Translations under genes and position numbers: made by a program | Shown here: piece by piece, positions 32,419 to 41,542 of the stretch | How positions within the stretch are numbered: the stretch's first letter is position 1 | Layout of the letters: each line of letters begins with the position of its first letter | Origin: CAMPJM01 sp964440915 | GTDB taxonomy: Bacteria; Bacteroidota; Bacteroidia; Cytophagales; Cyclobacteriaceae | Direction of reading: 5' to 3' | DNA length: 57,096 nucleotides | Assembly (NCBI GenBank): GCA_964440915.1 | Contig: CAYTTV010000020.1 | Location: 1-57,096 of the forward strand | The notes under the pieces: model-generated | The model's database searches: none | Seen by the model: the letters and a program-made list of their open reading frames with translations, nothing else | Told to the model about the DNA's origin: nothing

Positions 32419-34503
32419 TTAAAATTGATAGCGAATCTGGCATTTCACATCGGTCTTCGTGTCACCATCGATCATCTCCAGACCCGACCCAATCTGCTGT
32501 TGATCGATATACCTCGTCCTTCCAATCCTGGCCCAGAAGGTAAGGTTGCGGATAGGTTTATACTGTATCAATAAATAATTTCTAATACCTTTTCCATAAT
32601 AGGCTGGAATAGAATAGCTATACAGCATATCTTTTTCATAAATATATTGCCTGTTGTCATAGTCATCCGTGTCAAAGACAGCTGCCCTAGCACTGATCTT
32701 TACTTTCCAAATGGAGAAGTTGATGTCTTGTGCGATAACAAAACCCCTCCCCACCGAATGCGCCAATCTATAATTACTCCATTGTATCCGTGATTTGAGG
32801 TTGAGCCGAGACTCGGGAGACAAGTCTACATTAAGCGCAAATTGTTGTTTCACACCGTCCGCTACCACGTTCAAAGGAGCTGTTTCATCTTTTGTGTTCA
32901 TGCCTTTTGCCTTTCTCCGGTATAAACCATAGATCAACAACTTTTTTGAAGGTCGAACTTGGGCGCGTAGGAATATTTCATGGCCTTGGGACGGAGCATC
33001 AACCCGGTACTTTAGCCAAGGGAAACGAAATTGATCAAAATAGGCTGTAAAAACCAATTTGGATGAAGGAGTGTATTTAACCCCTAAATAAACTCCCTCC
33101 TCATTGATGTTTCGACTGTTCTCACTGAAAGAAGCACCATGCAAAGCGTGAAAATCTCGATCGTAGCGTCGGTATAAAAAAGACATTTCCCACTGCTTGG
33201 TCATACTGATCATTGCCCCTCCAACAACTCCCACCCCTCCGCTGGAAGATATAGCGGTCTCCCCAAAAAAATTAAAATTATGCCATCCGACACTAAAATA
33301 GACCGAAGCGTTAGAATTGTCTGTTCCATTAAATTCAAATTGATTGTATTTCCGGGGTGTCCTATTAAGTGGTATGGAATACTGGGTATACATTCCCGTA
33401 ACTCCTAAAATGACCTGCCCTTTAGGAGAGGCGTAGTTAAGGTTACCTCCTACAGTCCTTTCTCTTGTGGTGGCCATAGCCGCTATTTCACTATCCGTTC
33501 GATGCAAGCCACTGGCGCGGATCGTTGTTATATAGAATTGATCATTCATTAAGGAGTCCTGTATCTGATTTTCCAATGCGTCGCGGTATACGCTGGAATA
33601 AAAAGCAGTAAGATCAATATTTTTATGATTGATAGTGGCTCCAACACCTCTAAAGAAGCCGCTTTCCATAGCAGAGGTGTATGGTCTCAATCCCAAATTC
33701 CCTCTTTTGATGGAGGTAATGGATTCCGCTCCTTTGCCAGGCGCAAATCCAGCGCCCAACACCATCCCTTGGCCAATTTGAAGAGCGTAATCTCCCACCA
33801 CAGCCGATTTAATTTTGCCTTTGTTTCTTACAGAAAGATGAAATGATCCAAAATCAAATCCATAACGATGCGTGGCATGATCCCATATAAACTGCTCTCC
33901 GGCATCCTTTTCGGCAGTAAGTCCTACTTGTAAGTGCTTGGAAGGTTTGGCATTCATCCGTAAGTATATTTTATCGGGCGAACCTTTGTACCTAGAAGTC
34001 CAACTACTATCCGCCTTTAAATCTGGTTGCCAAAATCCTTTCTTCCTTTCCAAAGTCCGCTCATATCGTATCAGGAGCTGATTCTCCTTTCGAGCCTTAA
34101 TGCGCTGTCCAGTCCCTGAAAAAACTTCTGATCTCCTCACATAAACAAACGGAAGCAATTGAGCAATAGTAGGCAGGTCAAATCCAGGGATTACCTGCAA
34201 CTCATATACGGAAAGAATGGGGCCGTAAGCCTCCCTATATTCCAAAAAATGGTGGACTTGTGCCATAGACAGCAAATAAGTGGCTTGTAGCATTTCTCTA
34301 TCTGCACGATTAAGGTCTATCGGAGACTGATACAACATATACAGGCTTTCATACAATGCTTCATAATCCAGTTCCTCATCTTGTATGGCATATATATTTT
34401 CGGCTAAGTGCTCTAGGTCTATATCATCTTTCACAAACTGACCATATCCTGGCAAAACCATGAATAGCAACAACAAGAAAAGTGAATCTCTCCTACTGTT
34501 CAT
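32419..34503 (-). CDS. Large helix-hairpin-helix outer-membrane protein
   Basis: A 694-residue exported protein (signal peptide MNSRRDSLFLLLLFMVLPGY). Residues about 50-125 carry a ComEA-like helix-hairpin-helix (PIDLNRADREMLQATYLL, then VYELQVIPGFDLPTIAQLL). The rest is a long run of alternating, aromatic-ended strands as in outer-membrane beta-barrels, finishing with TDVKCQIRYQF, a typical C-terminal strand. This architecture is common in Bacteroidota, and its role (DNA uptake or other) is not established. The start 34503 or 34509 is uncertain. It follows the next gene by five bases, so they form one operon. Confidence 0.78.
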   Translation of the reverse strand: MNSRRDSLFLLLLFMVLPGYGQFVKDDIDLEHLAENIYAIQDEELDYEALYESLYMLYQSPIDLNRADREMLQATYLLSMAQVHHFLEYREAYGPILSVYELQVIPGFDLPTIAQLLPFVYVRRSEVFSGTGQRIKARKENQLLIRYERTLERKKGFWQPDLKADSSWTSRYKGSPDKIYLRMNAKPSKHLQVGLTAEKDAGEQFIWDHATHRYGFDFGSFHLSVRNKGKIKSAVVGDYALQIGQGMVLGAGFAPGKGAESITSIKRGNLGLRPYTSAMESGFFRGVGATINHKNIDLTAFYSSVYRDALENQIQDSLMNDQFYITTIRASGLHRTDSEIAAMATTRERTVGGNLNYASPKGQVILGVTGMYTQYSIPLNRTPRKYNQFEFNGTDNSNASVYFSVGWHNFNFFGETAISSSGGVGVVGGAMISMTKQWEMSFLYRRYDRDFHALHGASFSENSRNINEEGVYLGVKYTPSSKLVFTAYFDQFRFPWLKYRVDAPSQGHEIFLRAQVRPSKKLLIYGLYRRKAKGMNTKDETAPLNVVADGVKQQFALNVDLSPESRLNLKSRIQWSNYRLAHSVGRGFVIAQDINFSIWKVKISARAAVFDTDDYDNRQYIYEKDMLYSYSIPAYYGKGIRNYLLIQYKPIRNLTFWARIGRTRYIDQQQIGSGLEMIDGDTKTDVKCQIRYQF

Positions 34504-34514
34504 GCTCACAATAA

Positions 34515-35357
34515 TTAGGGTCTCCTATAAAATTTGTATGTAATCGATAGCTGGTGAGAAAGCCCTAAGATATTGTGGTTGTCCAATGCATAATCTAAGG
34601 TGAAGTTATAGGGACTAAAACCCAGACCATAATATTGCTGAAAAGGTGCTGTGGATATACCACTTCTTAAGTGGAACTTGTGGAGAAAATTATACTCCAG
34701 TCCAGCTCCTATCCTGACATCCTGTTCAATATTTTTTTCTACCGCAACGCATATTGTCAATTCATCAACAGGTATATAGGCAAAACCAGACTTTACGATT
34801 ACGGGCAAGGAGACACCTCTTTCCGTGTCTAGTTTTGCTTGGGTAAGGTTATAGATATGGGCACCAAAGGAAAGTGTGGGAAACAACTCAGCCACACCTC
34901 CAAACTCAATATGAGGCACACCAGCTGTTCCCATTTCCAAAACTGTGTACTGAGAGTAATTGATTTTAACACCAAGACTCACAATGCCAAGCTTGTTGCT
35001 AAATCCAAGACCCAAGTGCTGTTCATGATATAAGTCAGTTCCAAACCGGCGCAAAGAAAAAGAAAAGACGCCCATATTATGAGGATATAATATGCCTGCC
35101 CCCAAATTTCTAAAAGGTGCGAATCCGAACTTGTGCGAAAAAGAAGAAATAAGTGTTATATCATCAATTTCAGCAGAAGCGCCAATATTATTAAAAATAG
35201 AAAAATCGTCTTTTAATGCTACTGCGGCATTTCCTATGGCATGAGATCTCGCCCCTAAATTGATGTGATCTGACTGACCCGACACTGCATGCACAATAAA
35301 GGTCGCCAGGATTATGCCGATAGCTGATTGAAATAATCCCATGCATAAATTAAACAA
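34515..35357 (-). CDS. PorV/PorQ-like outer-membrane beta-barrel protein
   Basis: A 280-residue exported barrel with a signal peptide (about residues 1-27). NLGARSHAIGNAAVALKDDF followed by SIFNNIGA is characteristic of the PorV/PorQ/UPF0164 group associated with envelope and type IX secretion functions. The C-terminus ends in alternating strands and YKFYRRP. It lies five bases upstream of the helix-hairpin-helix barrel gene and is probably co-expressed. A specific role in type IX secretion cannot be claimed, as no other por gene is near. Confidence 0.7.
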   Translation of the reverse strand: MFNLCMGLFQSAIGIILATFIVHAVSGQSDHINLGARSHAIGNAAVALKDDFSIFNNIGASAEIDDITLISSFSHKFGFAPFRNLGAGILYPHNMGVFSFSLRRFGTDLYHEQHLGLGFSNKLGIVSLGVKINYSQYTVLEMGTAGVPHIEFGGVAELFPTLSFGAHIYNLTQAKLDTERGVSLPVIVKSGFAYIPVDELTICVAVEKNIEQDVRIGAGLEYNFLHKFHLRSGISTAPFQQYYGLGFSPYNFTLDYALDNHNILGLSHQLSITYKFYRRP

Positions 35358-35475
35358 ATAACAAGCTGATTACCAACTCAGAAAGAAAAAAACAGGAAGG
35401 AAGGGTATGGACTAGCAATAATCACCCGCATCTGAAGCAGGTAGAAGGTCTTTTATCTGCGGAGTTGATTCTAAA

Positions 35476-35625
35476 TTAACCTACACCCTGAAATAAAATC
35501 TGAATTAATATCCCAGCCAAGATAAGTAAGAAGAACCAATAGCGCTCGTAAATCATAGAAAACAAGCAAACTATCAATGCAAGTAAGAATACAAAGAAAT
35601 TGTTGACAATTAATGAAATATTCAT
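35476..35625 (-). CDS. Small membrane protein, 49 residues
   Basis: Starting at 35625 (MNISLIVNNFF), the protein has two hydrophobic helices (about residues 8-24 and 30-45) separated by the charged turn YER. An exact -7 box, TATTTTTG on this strand (35642-35649), lies 16 bases upstream, which supports expression and this start over the longer frame. No family is recognised, but small two-helix proteins like this are frequent in Bacteroidota. Confidence 0.55.
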   Translation of the reverse strand: MNISLIVNNFFVFLLALIVCLFSMIYERYWFFLLILAGILIQILFQGVG

Positions 35626-35667
35626 AATAGTGGGCTTTGTACAAAAATACCCAAATTTCATTTTCAT

Positions 35668-36274
35668 TAAAATCAGGCTAATGGCTAAACCTTACAATGT
35701 CAGCAAAAGGCTGCATTTGTTCATCCATTTATAATGGCGTAAAGAGATTATCCATAAATGCCTGGACAGCAAATATTTTACTTAATTACACCTCTCAACT
35801 CATAAGTAAACGAGGGGTATTATTGACGGATCCTCTTATGCTGGATATAAAAATATTAAAAGTTCCGCTATGCCTTACACAATATCCCTCATTGTATTGA
35901 CATCCGATAGAGTTTCTATTTTAAATGAATGGTGAAAAAAATATCGCGGACATTCGCGCGTGTTTATTAGAAAAATACTATTTCTCTCTAGGGAATAAGC
36001 AAGTGATATATTGATTATACTTTTACTTACTGTCCTATCCCCTTATTCGTGAGCATCTCTTTATTAAAACCATACATTTTTCGATACACCTGCTTCCTAT
36101 TAGCATGTATCGGCTGTCCATAAGCAAACAGTAATTGTTCATTATCGAACAACTAGGACAACGCTATATTTACAAAACCTTTCAAAACAGCTCCTATTCT
36201 GCTTTTTATTCCTTTGGCACGAATCTTAAAGCATGTGCATCTAAATATTAATACTATCATCAAAAATAAAAACA
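35668..36274. other. Gap of about 600 bp before the TonB-dependent receptor
   Basis: No convincing gene is seen; the short plus-strand frame 35697-35900 shows no motif. The last 140 bp hold an operator-like inverted repeat and a -7-like box for the receptor. Confidence 0.5.
36135..36152. promoter_or_regulatory. Operator-like inverted repeat before the receptor gene
   Basis: TTGTTC-ATTATC-GAACAA has perfect 6-bp arms. It lies 12 bp upstream of TATATTTA (36165-36172), one base off the -7 consensus, so a bound protein would cover the -33 region and repress. Confidence 0.45.
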
Positions 36275-38782
36275 ATGGATCACCGCACTACAAACTTTTT
36301 TACACACATCGCCTCTAGTAATAGCGCCATGCATTTCACTTTTACATCTCGTAGATTGCACAAATGGATTATATGCATTTTTCTGACTACCCTATCGGTT
36401 TATCCCAGCTTTGGTCAGACCAAGAACGCCTTGACGGGACAGTTAAAAGATGAAAAAGGAGCTGCAGTTGCTTATGCTAATATTGCTATCCTGTCTGTTA
36501 GTGATTCATCTCTGGTGACAGGGGACGTAACCGATGAGGAGGGGTACTTTAAAATCAGCAGCCCGAATACTGGAAAATACATACTCAAAGTGAGCGCTAT
36601 AGGATTTGTTGACTTTACAATACCATTTGAGGTAGGTGAGGCTGGTTTTCAAAAGGAGTTTGGTGTTATCATCTTAAAAGAAGACATTCAACAACTGAAC
36701 GAAGTAAAGATCAACTCTCTTCGCCCTACGATCGTCCACGAAGTGGACAAAATGGTGGTGAGCATAGAAGGCACCGCTTTGGCAGCGAGCAGTTCTGCTT
36801 TTGACATTCTATCCAAAGCACCAGGCGTGTGGATTGATCAAGATGGAAGTGTACAATTGAATGGCAAGGCGGGTGTACGCATCTTGATCGATGGAAGGCC
36901 CACTTACCTATCAGCAAAAGAACTACAGAACATGTTGGAGGGCATGTCGGCCGAAAACATCAAAAACCTCGAGATCATTTCCAACCCTTCTTCAAGGTAT
37001 GAAGCAGAAGGCACCTCAGGCATAATCAATATAACCCTGAAAAAAAATCAGCTGGCTGGCATAAATGGGAGTGTTTATGCAGGTTATGAATACAGATCAA
37101 TGCATGGATATTCTGGAGGAGCGAATATTAACATTAAGAAAGGGAAGTGGAGCTCGTTTGCCAACTTAGACATGGCAAAAAGGCCTTGGCGCCGCACTAG
37201 TGAAATGAAAAGGGCCTTTAACGAAGAAACGGTATCTACGACTTTTGATCAAGAAGGCAAGGAAGATGTCGTCAGGTATACCCCCTCTATCAGGCTAGGA
37301 ACCGACTTCGACATGGACCGCAAAAACAGCATCGGAGTGATGGTGAATCTTTCTTCTCATGATGCATCCCACGACTTTAAAACAGCCTCCTATTTAAGGA
37401 ACGGAACCCCCGACAACAACATGCTAATCAATGCCAACAATTACACAGCCTATCAAACTCAAATGGGAACATTTAACCTTCATTATACTAGAAAGCCGGA
37501 CACTTTAGGCACTGTAATCGCCGCAGACCTTAATTATGTAAGGCTTAACAATAGTGGGAACGCGGATTTTCACAATCAAATCTATCGATTAGAAAACAAT
37601 GCGCTGGTTTCTGATGAGCTACTTACATCTGATAACCCTACATATTTTGATATTTATGCAGCCAAAATAGACTTTGAAAGACCTTTGAAGAAAGTAGGCA
37701 AACTTGAGCTTGGATTAAAAGCCAGCTATGTGCAATCTGACAACCAACTCAATTTTTATAAAGTAGAAGAAGGCAATAAAATCAGGGATACAAATAGGAG
37801 CAATCACTTCATCTATAAAGAATACATTTACGCAGGCTATGCTAACTTCAGTGCCAAGCTCAATGACACTTGGAATTTGCAAGCTGGGTTACGGGCAGAA
37901 CAAACCGTAGCAGAAGGTCGCTCCATGACCCTTGACACCACCACCCCAAGAGATTATCTCAACTTTTTCCCAAGTGTATTTTTACAGCAAAAAGTTAACG
38001 ACAATTATCAAATAAGCTATAACTACAGCCGTAGAATCAATAGGCCAAACTACGAAAGTCTTAATCCCTTCATTTTCTATCTCGACCCTTATACTTGGGC
38101 AAAAGGAAATCCGTTGTTGAAGCCACAATACACCAATTCTTTTGAAGTGAGGCAAACTTGGAAAAACAGTTATAACCTAGTTTTGAATTACGCCCTGTCG
38201 CAAGATTTCATGGCTGAGGTACCCGAGCAAAATAACGAAGACAAGACCACAGTTTTTTCTCAACGCAATGTAGATGACTTTAAGAACATTGGAGCGACAC
38301 TTGTGGCTCCCATCCAAATTACCAAATCATGGTCTACGAACAATACGCTAATCTTCGCCTATCAGCAATACAGCACTGTCATGAACGATTTGAATCTTGA
38401 GAACAACCAGATGTTCTTTATGGCACAGAGCGTACACAATTTTATGCTGCCTCAAAATATCAAGATGGAGATGAATGCTGGTTATCAAGGCCCTCTTGCT
38501 TATGGATTATATAAAATAGAGTCGCAATGGTGGGTAGACTTAGGGCTTAAGCGCACCTTCATCAATGACAAGTTGGACGTAAGCCTAAATTTTACTGATA
38601 TCTTCCGCACACGTCAAGTAATTGGAAGTGCCAATATCAATGGTAACATCAACTCTTTTGATCAATACTTTAGTGCCCAGAGCATCAAGATCAATCTCCG
38701 ATATATGTTCAATAAAGGAGAAAAGTTTGAGATCAAAAACAAAGATTCCAATTTGGAAGAACTGAACAGGGCGGGCGGCTAA
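36275..38782 (+). CDS. TonB-dependent receptor, PF14905-type outer-membrane barrel
   Basis: An 835-residue outer-membrane protein. A signal peptide ends near YPSFGQ; it may start at 36275 or at the Met at 36329, which gives a shorter and more typical signal. Residues about 50-135 are a CarboxypepD_reg-like sandwich (LTGQLKDEKGAAVAYANIA). The plug follows (VHEVDKMVVSIEG, then GKAGVRILIDGRPTYLS, SNPSSRYEAEGTSGIINI). The barrel closes with YNYSRRINRPNYESLNPF, a PF14905 hallmark. The ligand is unknown; no SusD-like partner is present. An operator-like palindrome upstream suggests it is regulated. Confidence 0.87.
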   Translation: MDHRTTNFFTHIASSNSAMHFTFTSRRLHKWIICIFLTTLSVYPSFGQTKNALTGQLKDEKGAAVAYANIAILSVSDSSLVTGDVTDEEGYFKISSPNTGKYILKVSAIGFVDFTIPFEVGEAGFQKEFGVIILKEDIQQLNEVKINSLRPTIVHEVDKMVVSIEGTALAASSSAFDILSKAPGVWIDQDGSVQLNGKAGVRILIDGRPTYLSAKELQNMLEGMSAENIKNLEIISNPSSRYEAEGTSGIINITLKKNQLAGINGSVYAGYEYRSMHGYSGGANINIKKGKWSSFANLDMAKRPWRRTSEMKRAFNEETVSTTFDQEGKEDVVRYTPSIRLGTDFDMDRKNSIGVMVNLSSHDASHDFKTASYLRNGTPDNNMLINANNYTAYQTQMGTFNLHYTRKPDTLGTVIAADLNYVRLNNSGNADFHNQIYRLENNALVSDELLTSDNPTYFDIYAAKIDFERPLKKVGKLELGLKASYVQSDNQLNFYKVEEGNKIRDTNRSNHFIYKEYIYAGYANFSAKLNDTWNLQAGLRAEQTVAEGRSMTLDTTTPRDYLNFFPSVFLQQKVNDNYQISYNYSRRINRPNYESLNPFIFYLDPYTWAKGNPLLKPQYTNSFEVRQTWKNSYNLVLNYALSQDFMAEVPEQNNEDKTTVFSQRNVDDFKNIGATLVAPIQITKSWSTNNTLIFAYQQYSTVMNDLNLENNQMFFMAQSVHNFMLPQNIKMEMNAGYQGPLAYGLYKIESQWWVDLGLKRTFINDKLDVSLNFTDIFRTRQVIGSANINGNINSFDQYFSAQSIKINLRYMFNKGEKFEIKNKDSNLEELNRAGG

Positions 38783-38927
38783 ACAACAGCCTCAGGTATC
38801 CATAGAAAGTGAGCGGCAGGCTTGAGCTTGCTGCTTATTTACATTTAGGTACGAGCAAATTCATTTGGAATTTAGGAAAATGAACACAGAATAGAGGCAA
38901 TAATCATCTTTCCGTTATCTTTACTGC

Positions 38928-39617
38928 ATGAATAGCGACCATCTTTATACGATAATTGTGGCTGGAGGAAGCGGCTCTAGGATGAATGCCAATGTTCCTA
39001 AGCAATTCCTAGAATTGAACGGACTGCCTATCCTCATGCATACTATTAAGGCCTTTCACACTTACAACAATGGCATGAAAATAATCTTGGCACTTCCTCA
39101 GGGGGATATTGCTTATTGGGAGCAGCTTTGCTTAAAACATGCTTTTAACATTCCTATTACCCTAGCCAGAGGTGGCAGTTCACGGTTCGAATCTGTCAGG
39201 AATGGGCTGGAACTTATTGAGGATCACCAAGGAGTAGTAGCTGTACATGACGGTGTTAGGCCTTTAGTTTCTCAACGCCTTATCCGTGAGTCCTTTTCAA
39301 CCGCTGCGGAGAAAGGTAATGCCGTGGCAGTAGTAGCACTTAAAGATTCTGTTCGTAAAATAACACAAAAAGGCAGTGAAGCAGTAGATAGGGCAGCCTA
39401 TAGATTGGTGCAAACGCCCCAAACTTTTGCACTTTCAGTTCTCAAAAGTGCCTACAAAATGGCAAAACACACCAATTTTACAGACGATGCCGCTGTCGTA
39501 GAAGCCAGTGGGCATCTCATTCAGCTAATAGAAGGTGATGGAACTAATCTAAAGATAACAACTCCTGAAGACCTGCTAGTGGCGGAATACCTCCTCAAGT
39601 CAGGGATAATAAGGTAG
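38928..39617 (+). CDS. ispD: 2-C-methyl-D-erythritol 4-phosphate cytidylyltransferase
   Basis: A 229-residue cytoplasmic enzyme of the MEP isoprenoid pathway that joins CTP to methylerythritol phosphate. The CTP-binding loop VAGGSGSRMNANVPKQF is at the N-terminus, then VAVHDGVRPLVS near residue 105 and LVQTPQTFALSVL near 160, with a final DDAAVVEASG. All family motifs are present and the length is normal. It is a single gene ended by a strong hairpin. Confidence 0.95.
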   Translation: MNSDHLYTIIVAGGSGSRMNANVPKQFLELNGLPILMHTIKAFHTYNNGMKIILALPQGDIAYWEQLCLKHAFNIPITLARGGSSRFESVRNGLELIEDHQGVVAVHDGVRPLVSQRLIRESFSTAAEKGNAVAVVALKDSVRKITQKGSEAVDRAAYRLVQTPQTFALSVLKSAYKMAKHTNFTDDAAVVEASGHLIQLIEGDGTNLKITTPEDLLVAEYLLKSGIIR

Positions 39618-39627
39618 GTTTAAAGTC

Positions 39628-39658
39628 GTTTTGCCGAATAGGGTATATTCGGCAAAAC
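39628..39658. terminator. Strong hairpin after ispD
   Basis: A perfect 13-bp stem, 39628-39640 with 39646-39658, and a 5-base loop lie between convergent ispD and the DUF2795 gene. The T or A tracts within the stem ends allow bidirectional use. Confidence 0.7.
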
Positions 39659-39711
39659 AATGCAATCAAGACGTCATATGTCCCGTAATTCGACTTCATA
39701 AATACTGAACT

Positions 39712-39933
39712 TTAGTATTCATCCTCATTGAAGAAGAAGTCTTCCTTTGTGGGGTAGTCGGGCCATATTTCTTCTATATTTTCATAAGGTTGGCCATCGT
39801 CTTCAAGTTCTTGTAAATTCTCTACCACTTCCAATGGGGCACCGGATCGAATAGAGAAATCAATCAATTCATCCTTAGTGGCTGGCCAAGGCGCATCTTC
39901 AAGGTATGAAGCCAATTCTAATGTCCAATACAT
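39712..39933 (-). CDS. DUF2795 family protein
   Basis: A 73-residue, very acidic protein, MYWTLELASYLEDAPWPATK at the N-terminus and a final IWPDYPTKEDFFFNEDEY. It matches the short DUF2795 protein kept across Cytophagales and relatives, with the LIDFSIRSGAPLEVVENL helix pair. The function is unknown. It has its own start and is not in an operon with the DUF349 gene downstream by 197 bp on the same strand (stop at 41378 end). Confidence 0.9.
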   Translation of the reverse strand: MYWTLELASYLEDAPWPATKDELIDFSIRSGAPLEVVENLQELEDDGQPYENIEEIWPDYPTKEDFFFNEDEY

Positions 39934-40130
39934 AGATATTTCCTCCTTTTAAACTTTCTTTAATAATCGTGCAAAAATAAAATTAATTTTGATATAACAA
40001 ACAAATATCATCTCGTTCCCTAACAATGCCCTCCCTAATCTCGCCTATTTGCTCACAAAAGGCCTTTTTATTTATACAGGGCTTGTATTGCTGCCAATAC
40101 GCTGAAAGGACTCAAAAAGTTCAAAATACC

Positions 40131-41378
40131 TTAATATATTGAATTATTTTTTCTTAATTCCTTTTGTAAGTCATTTAACAGCCTTTTTCTTGCAAAAACT
40201 TTCCTCGACTGTTGGCTAATTCTTGGATCGGAGGGTTTGTTCGCCCCTACATCCATCTTCTGTATACTTTGCTGTAGGCTATCCAACTCCTGCTCATCTT
40301 GGGCTATCAATTCTTTCGTGAGATCGATCTTTATCCGTATCTGCTCCTCATAGCCCATATCTTCCAAATTTGGGAATTTCTCTTTAGCCTTGCCTATTAT
40401 GGCATATTTTTCCATAATCAAGTTGCCAGCGTTGTAAAAAGACCTTGTCAGCATTTTATTTTTCTCGTCCGTGATAAAAGGAAGCTGCTTCCACTTTCTC
40501 TGCAACATTGCTACTCGGCTCATATTAATTCCTGTAGGTGTATGAACACGTGCTAAAGTCTCCATCTCTTCTACTATCTGCTCCCTTTCCTTTAAAACCG
40601 TGGAGACATCTACGTCCTTTCGCTCCCTTTGTCGAAATATTCGATTGCGAATGCGCTGAAACTCCTTATTCAAAGCCTGTGCTGGCGGCCCTGGAATCTT
40701 TCCTACACTTTTCCACTCTTCTTCAAGCAGTTTTAATGCTTTTTGCGCTTCATCTGACGGTAAGCCTATAGTCTTCTTTGCCTTATAAAGGATTTGCCTG
40801 AGTTGAGGCAGCTTGCTTTGGGCTTGTTGGTATTTTATTCTATAATGCGCCTGCTTTTGTACAAAGAAAACATCTACTACGGCTGAAAAACGTCGATTAA
40901 GATCCTCCTCAAATGCCGCATCCACGTTGCCTGTTTTGATCCACCGACTTTTGAGCTCTTTCATTTTCTCGGTGTCCTCTTTCCAATTGGTGGATCCAGC
41001 GAACATTTCTGCTTCCTCTACTATGGCTTGTTTTATCTTGAGGTTGCTGATCCTATTGGCTGCTATCAATGCCCTGAGCTGTTCTTCTAATCGCTCCAAT
41101 CGAGCATATAGCCCTTCAAAATCCCCTATTCCATCAAATTCCGTAAGATTTTCTTTCAAATGCACTAAACGCATGAGGTAAGAACCTTTGTTCTCAGCTT
41201 GTTCTACTTCCTGTTCGAGTGTTTCTACTTTTCTCTCTATGAGCTGAAACCTACTTTCAAAATAGGCAAAGGCAGCGGACGCATCAGTCCTCACCTCTCC
41301 TACTTGCTTGTCTGGGAAGTCGCGAAAACCTATGCGGAAAACTTTGCCCTCTTTTATGTAGGCATGGTCTCTTTCCAT
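40131..41378 (-). CDS. DUF349-domain coiled-coil protein
   Basis: A 415-residue cytoplasmic, strongly helical protein. Repeated DUF349-type segments are visible (LKSRWIKTGNVDAAFEEDL, then EEEWKSVGKIPGPPAQALN and a third with LQRKWKQLPFITDEKN), each W/K-rich, joined by coiled coils. DUF349 proteins are widespread in Bacteroidota and of unknown function. No operon partner is evident; ettA is divergent on the other side. Confidence 0.88.
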   Translation of the reverse strand: MERDHAYIKEGKVFRIGFRDFPDKQVGEVRTDASAAFAYFESRFQLIERKVETLEQEVEQAENKGSYLMRLVHLKENLTEFDGIGDFEGLYARLERLEEQLRALIAANRISNLKIKQAIVEEAEMFAGSTNWKEDTEKMKELKSRWIKTGNVDAAFEEDLNRRFSAVVDVFFVQKQAHYRIKYQQAQSKLPQLRQILYKAKKTIGLPSDEAQKALKLLEEEWKSVGKIPGPPAQALNKEFQRIRNRIFRQRERKDVDVSTVLKEREQIVEEMETLARVHTPTGINMSRVAMLQRKWKQLPFITDEKNKMLTRSFYNAGNLIMEKYAIIGKAKEKFPNLEDMGYEEQIRIKIDLTKELIAQDEQELDSLQQSIQKMDVGANKPSDPRISQQSRKVFARKRLLNDLQKELRKNNSIY

Positions 41379-41542
41379 CTTTGTGGTGGGATACTTTAAT
41401 ACTTAAACACTATTTCAATAACAATATTAATTAATAAAGCCTTATTAAATAATTTGAAAAGGGAATTTTTGCCATATTTGTAATAAATTATTATTTCTTA
41501 AAAGCTTTTGTTTCACATTATTAAAGGAAAGGGTGCTTGTGT

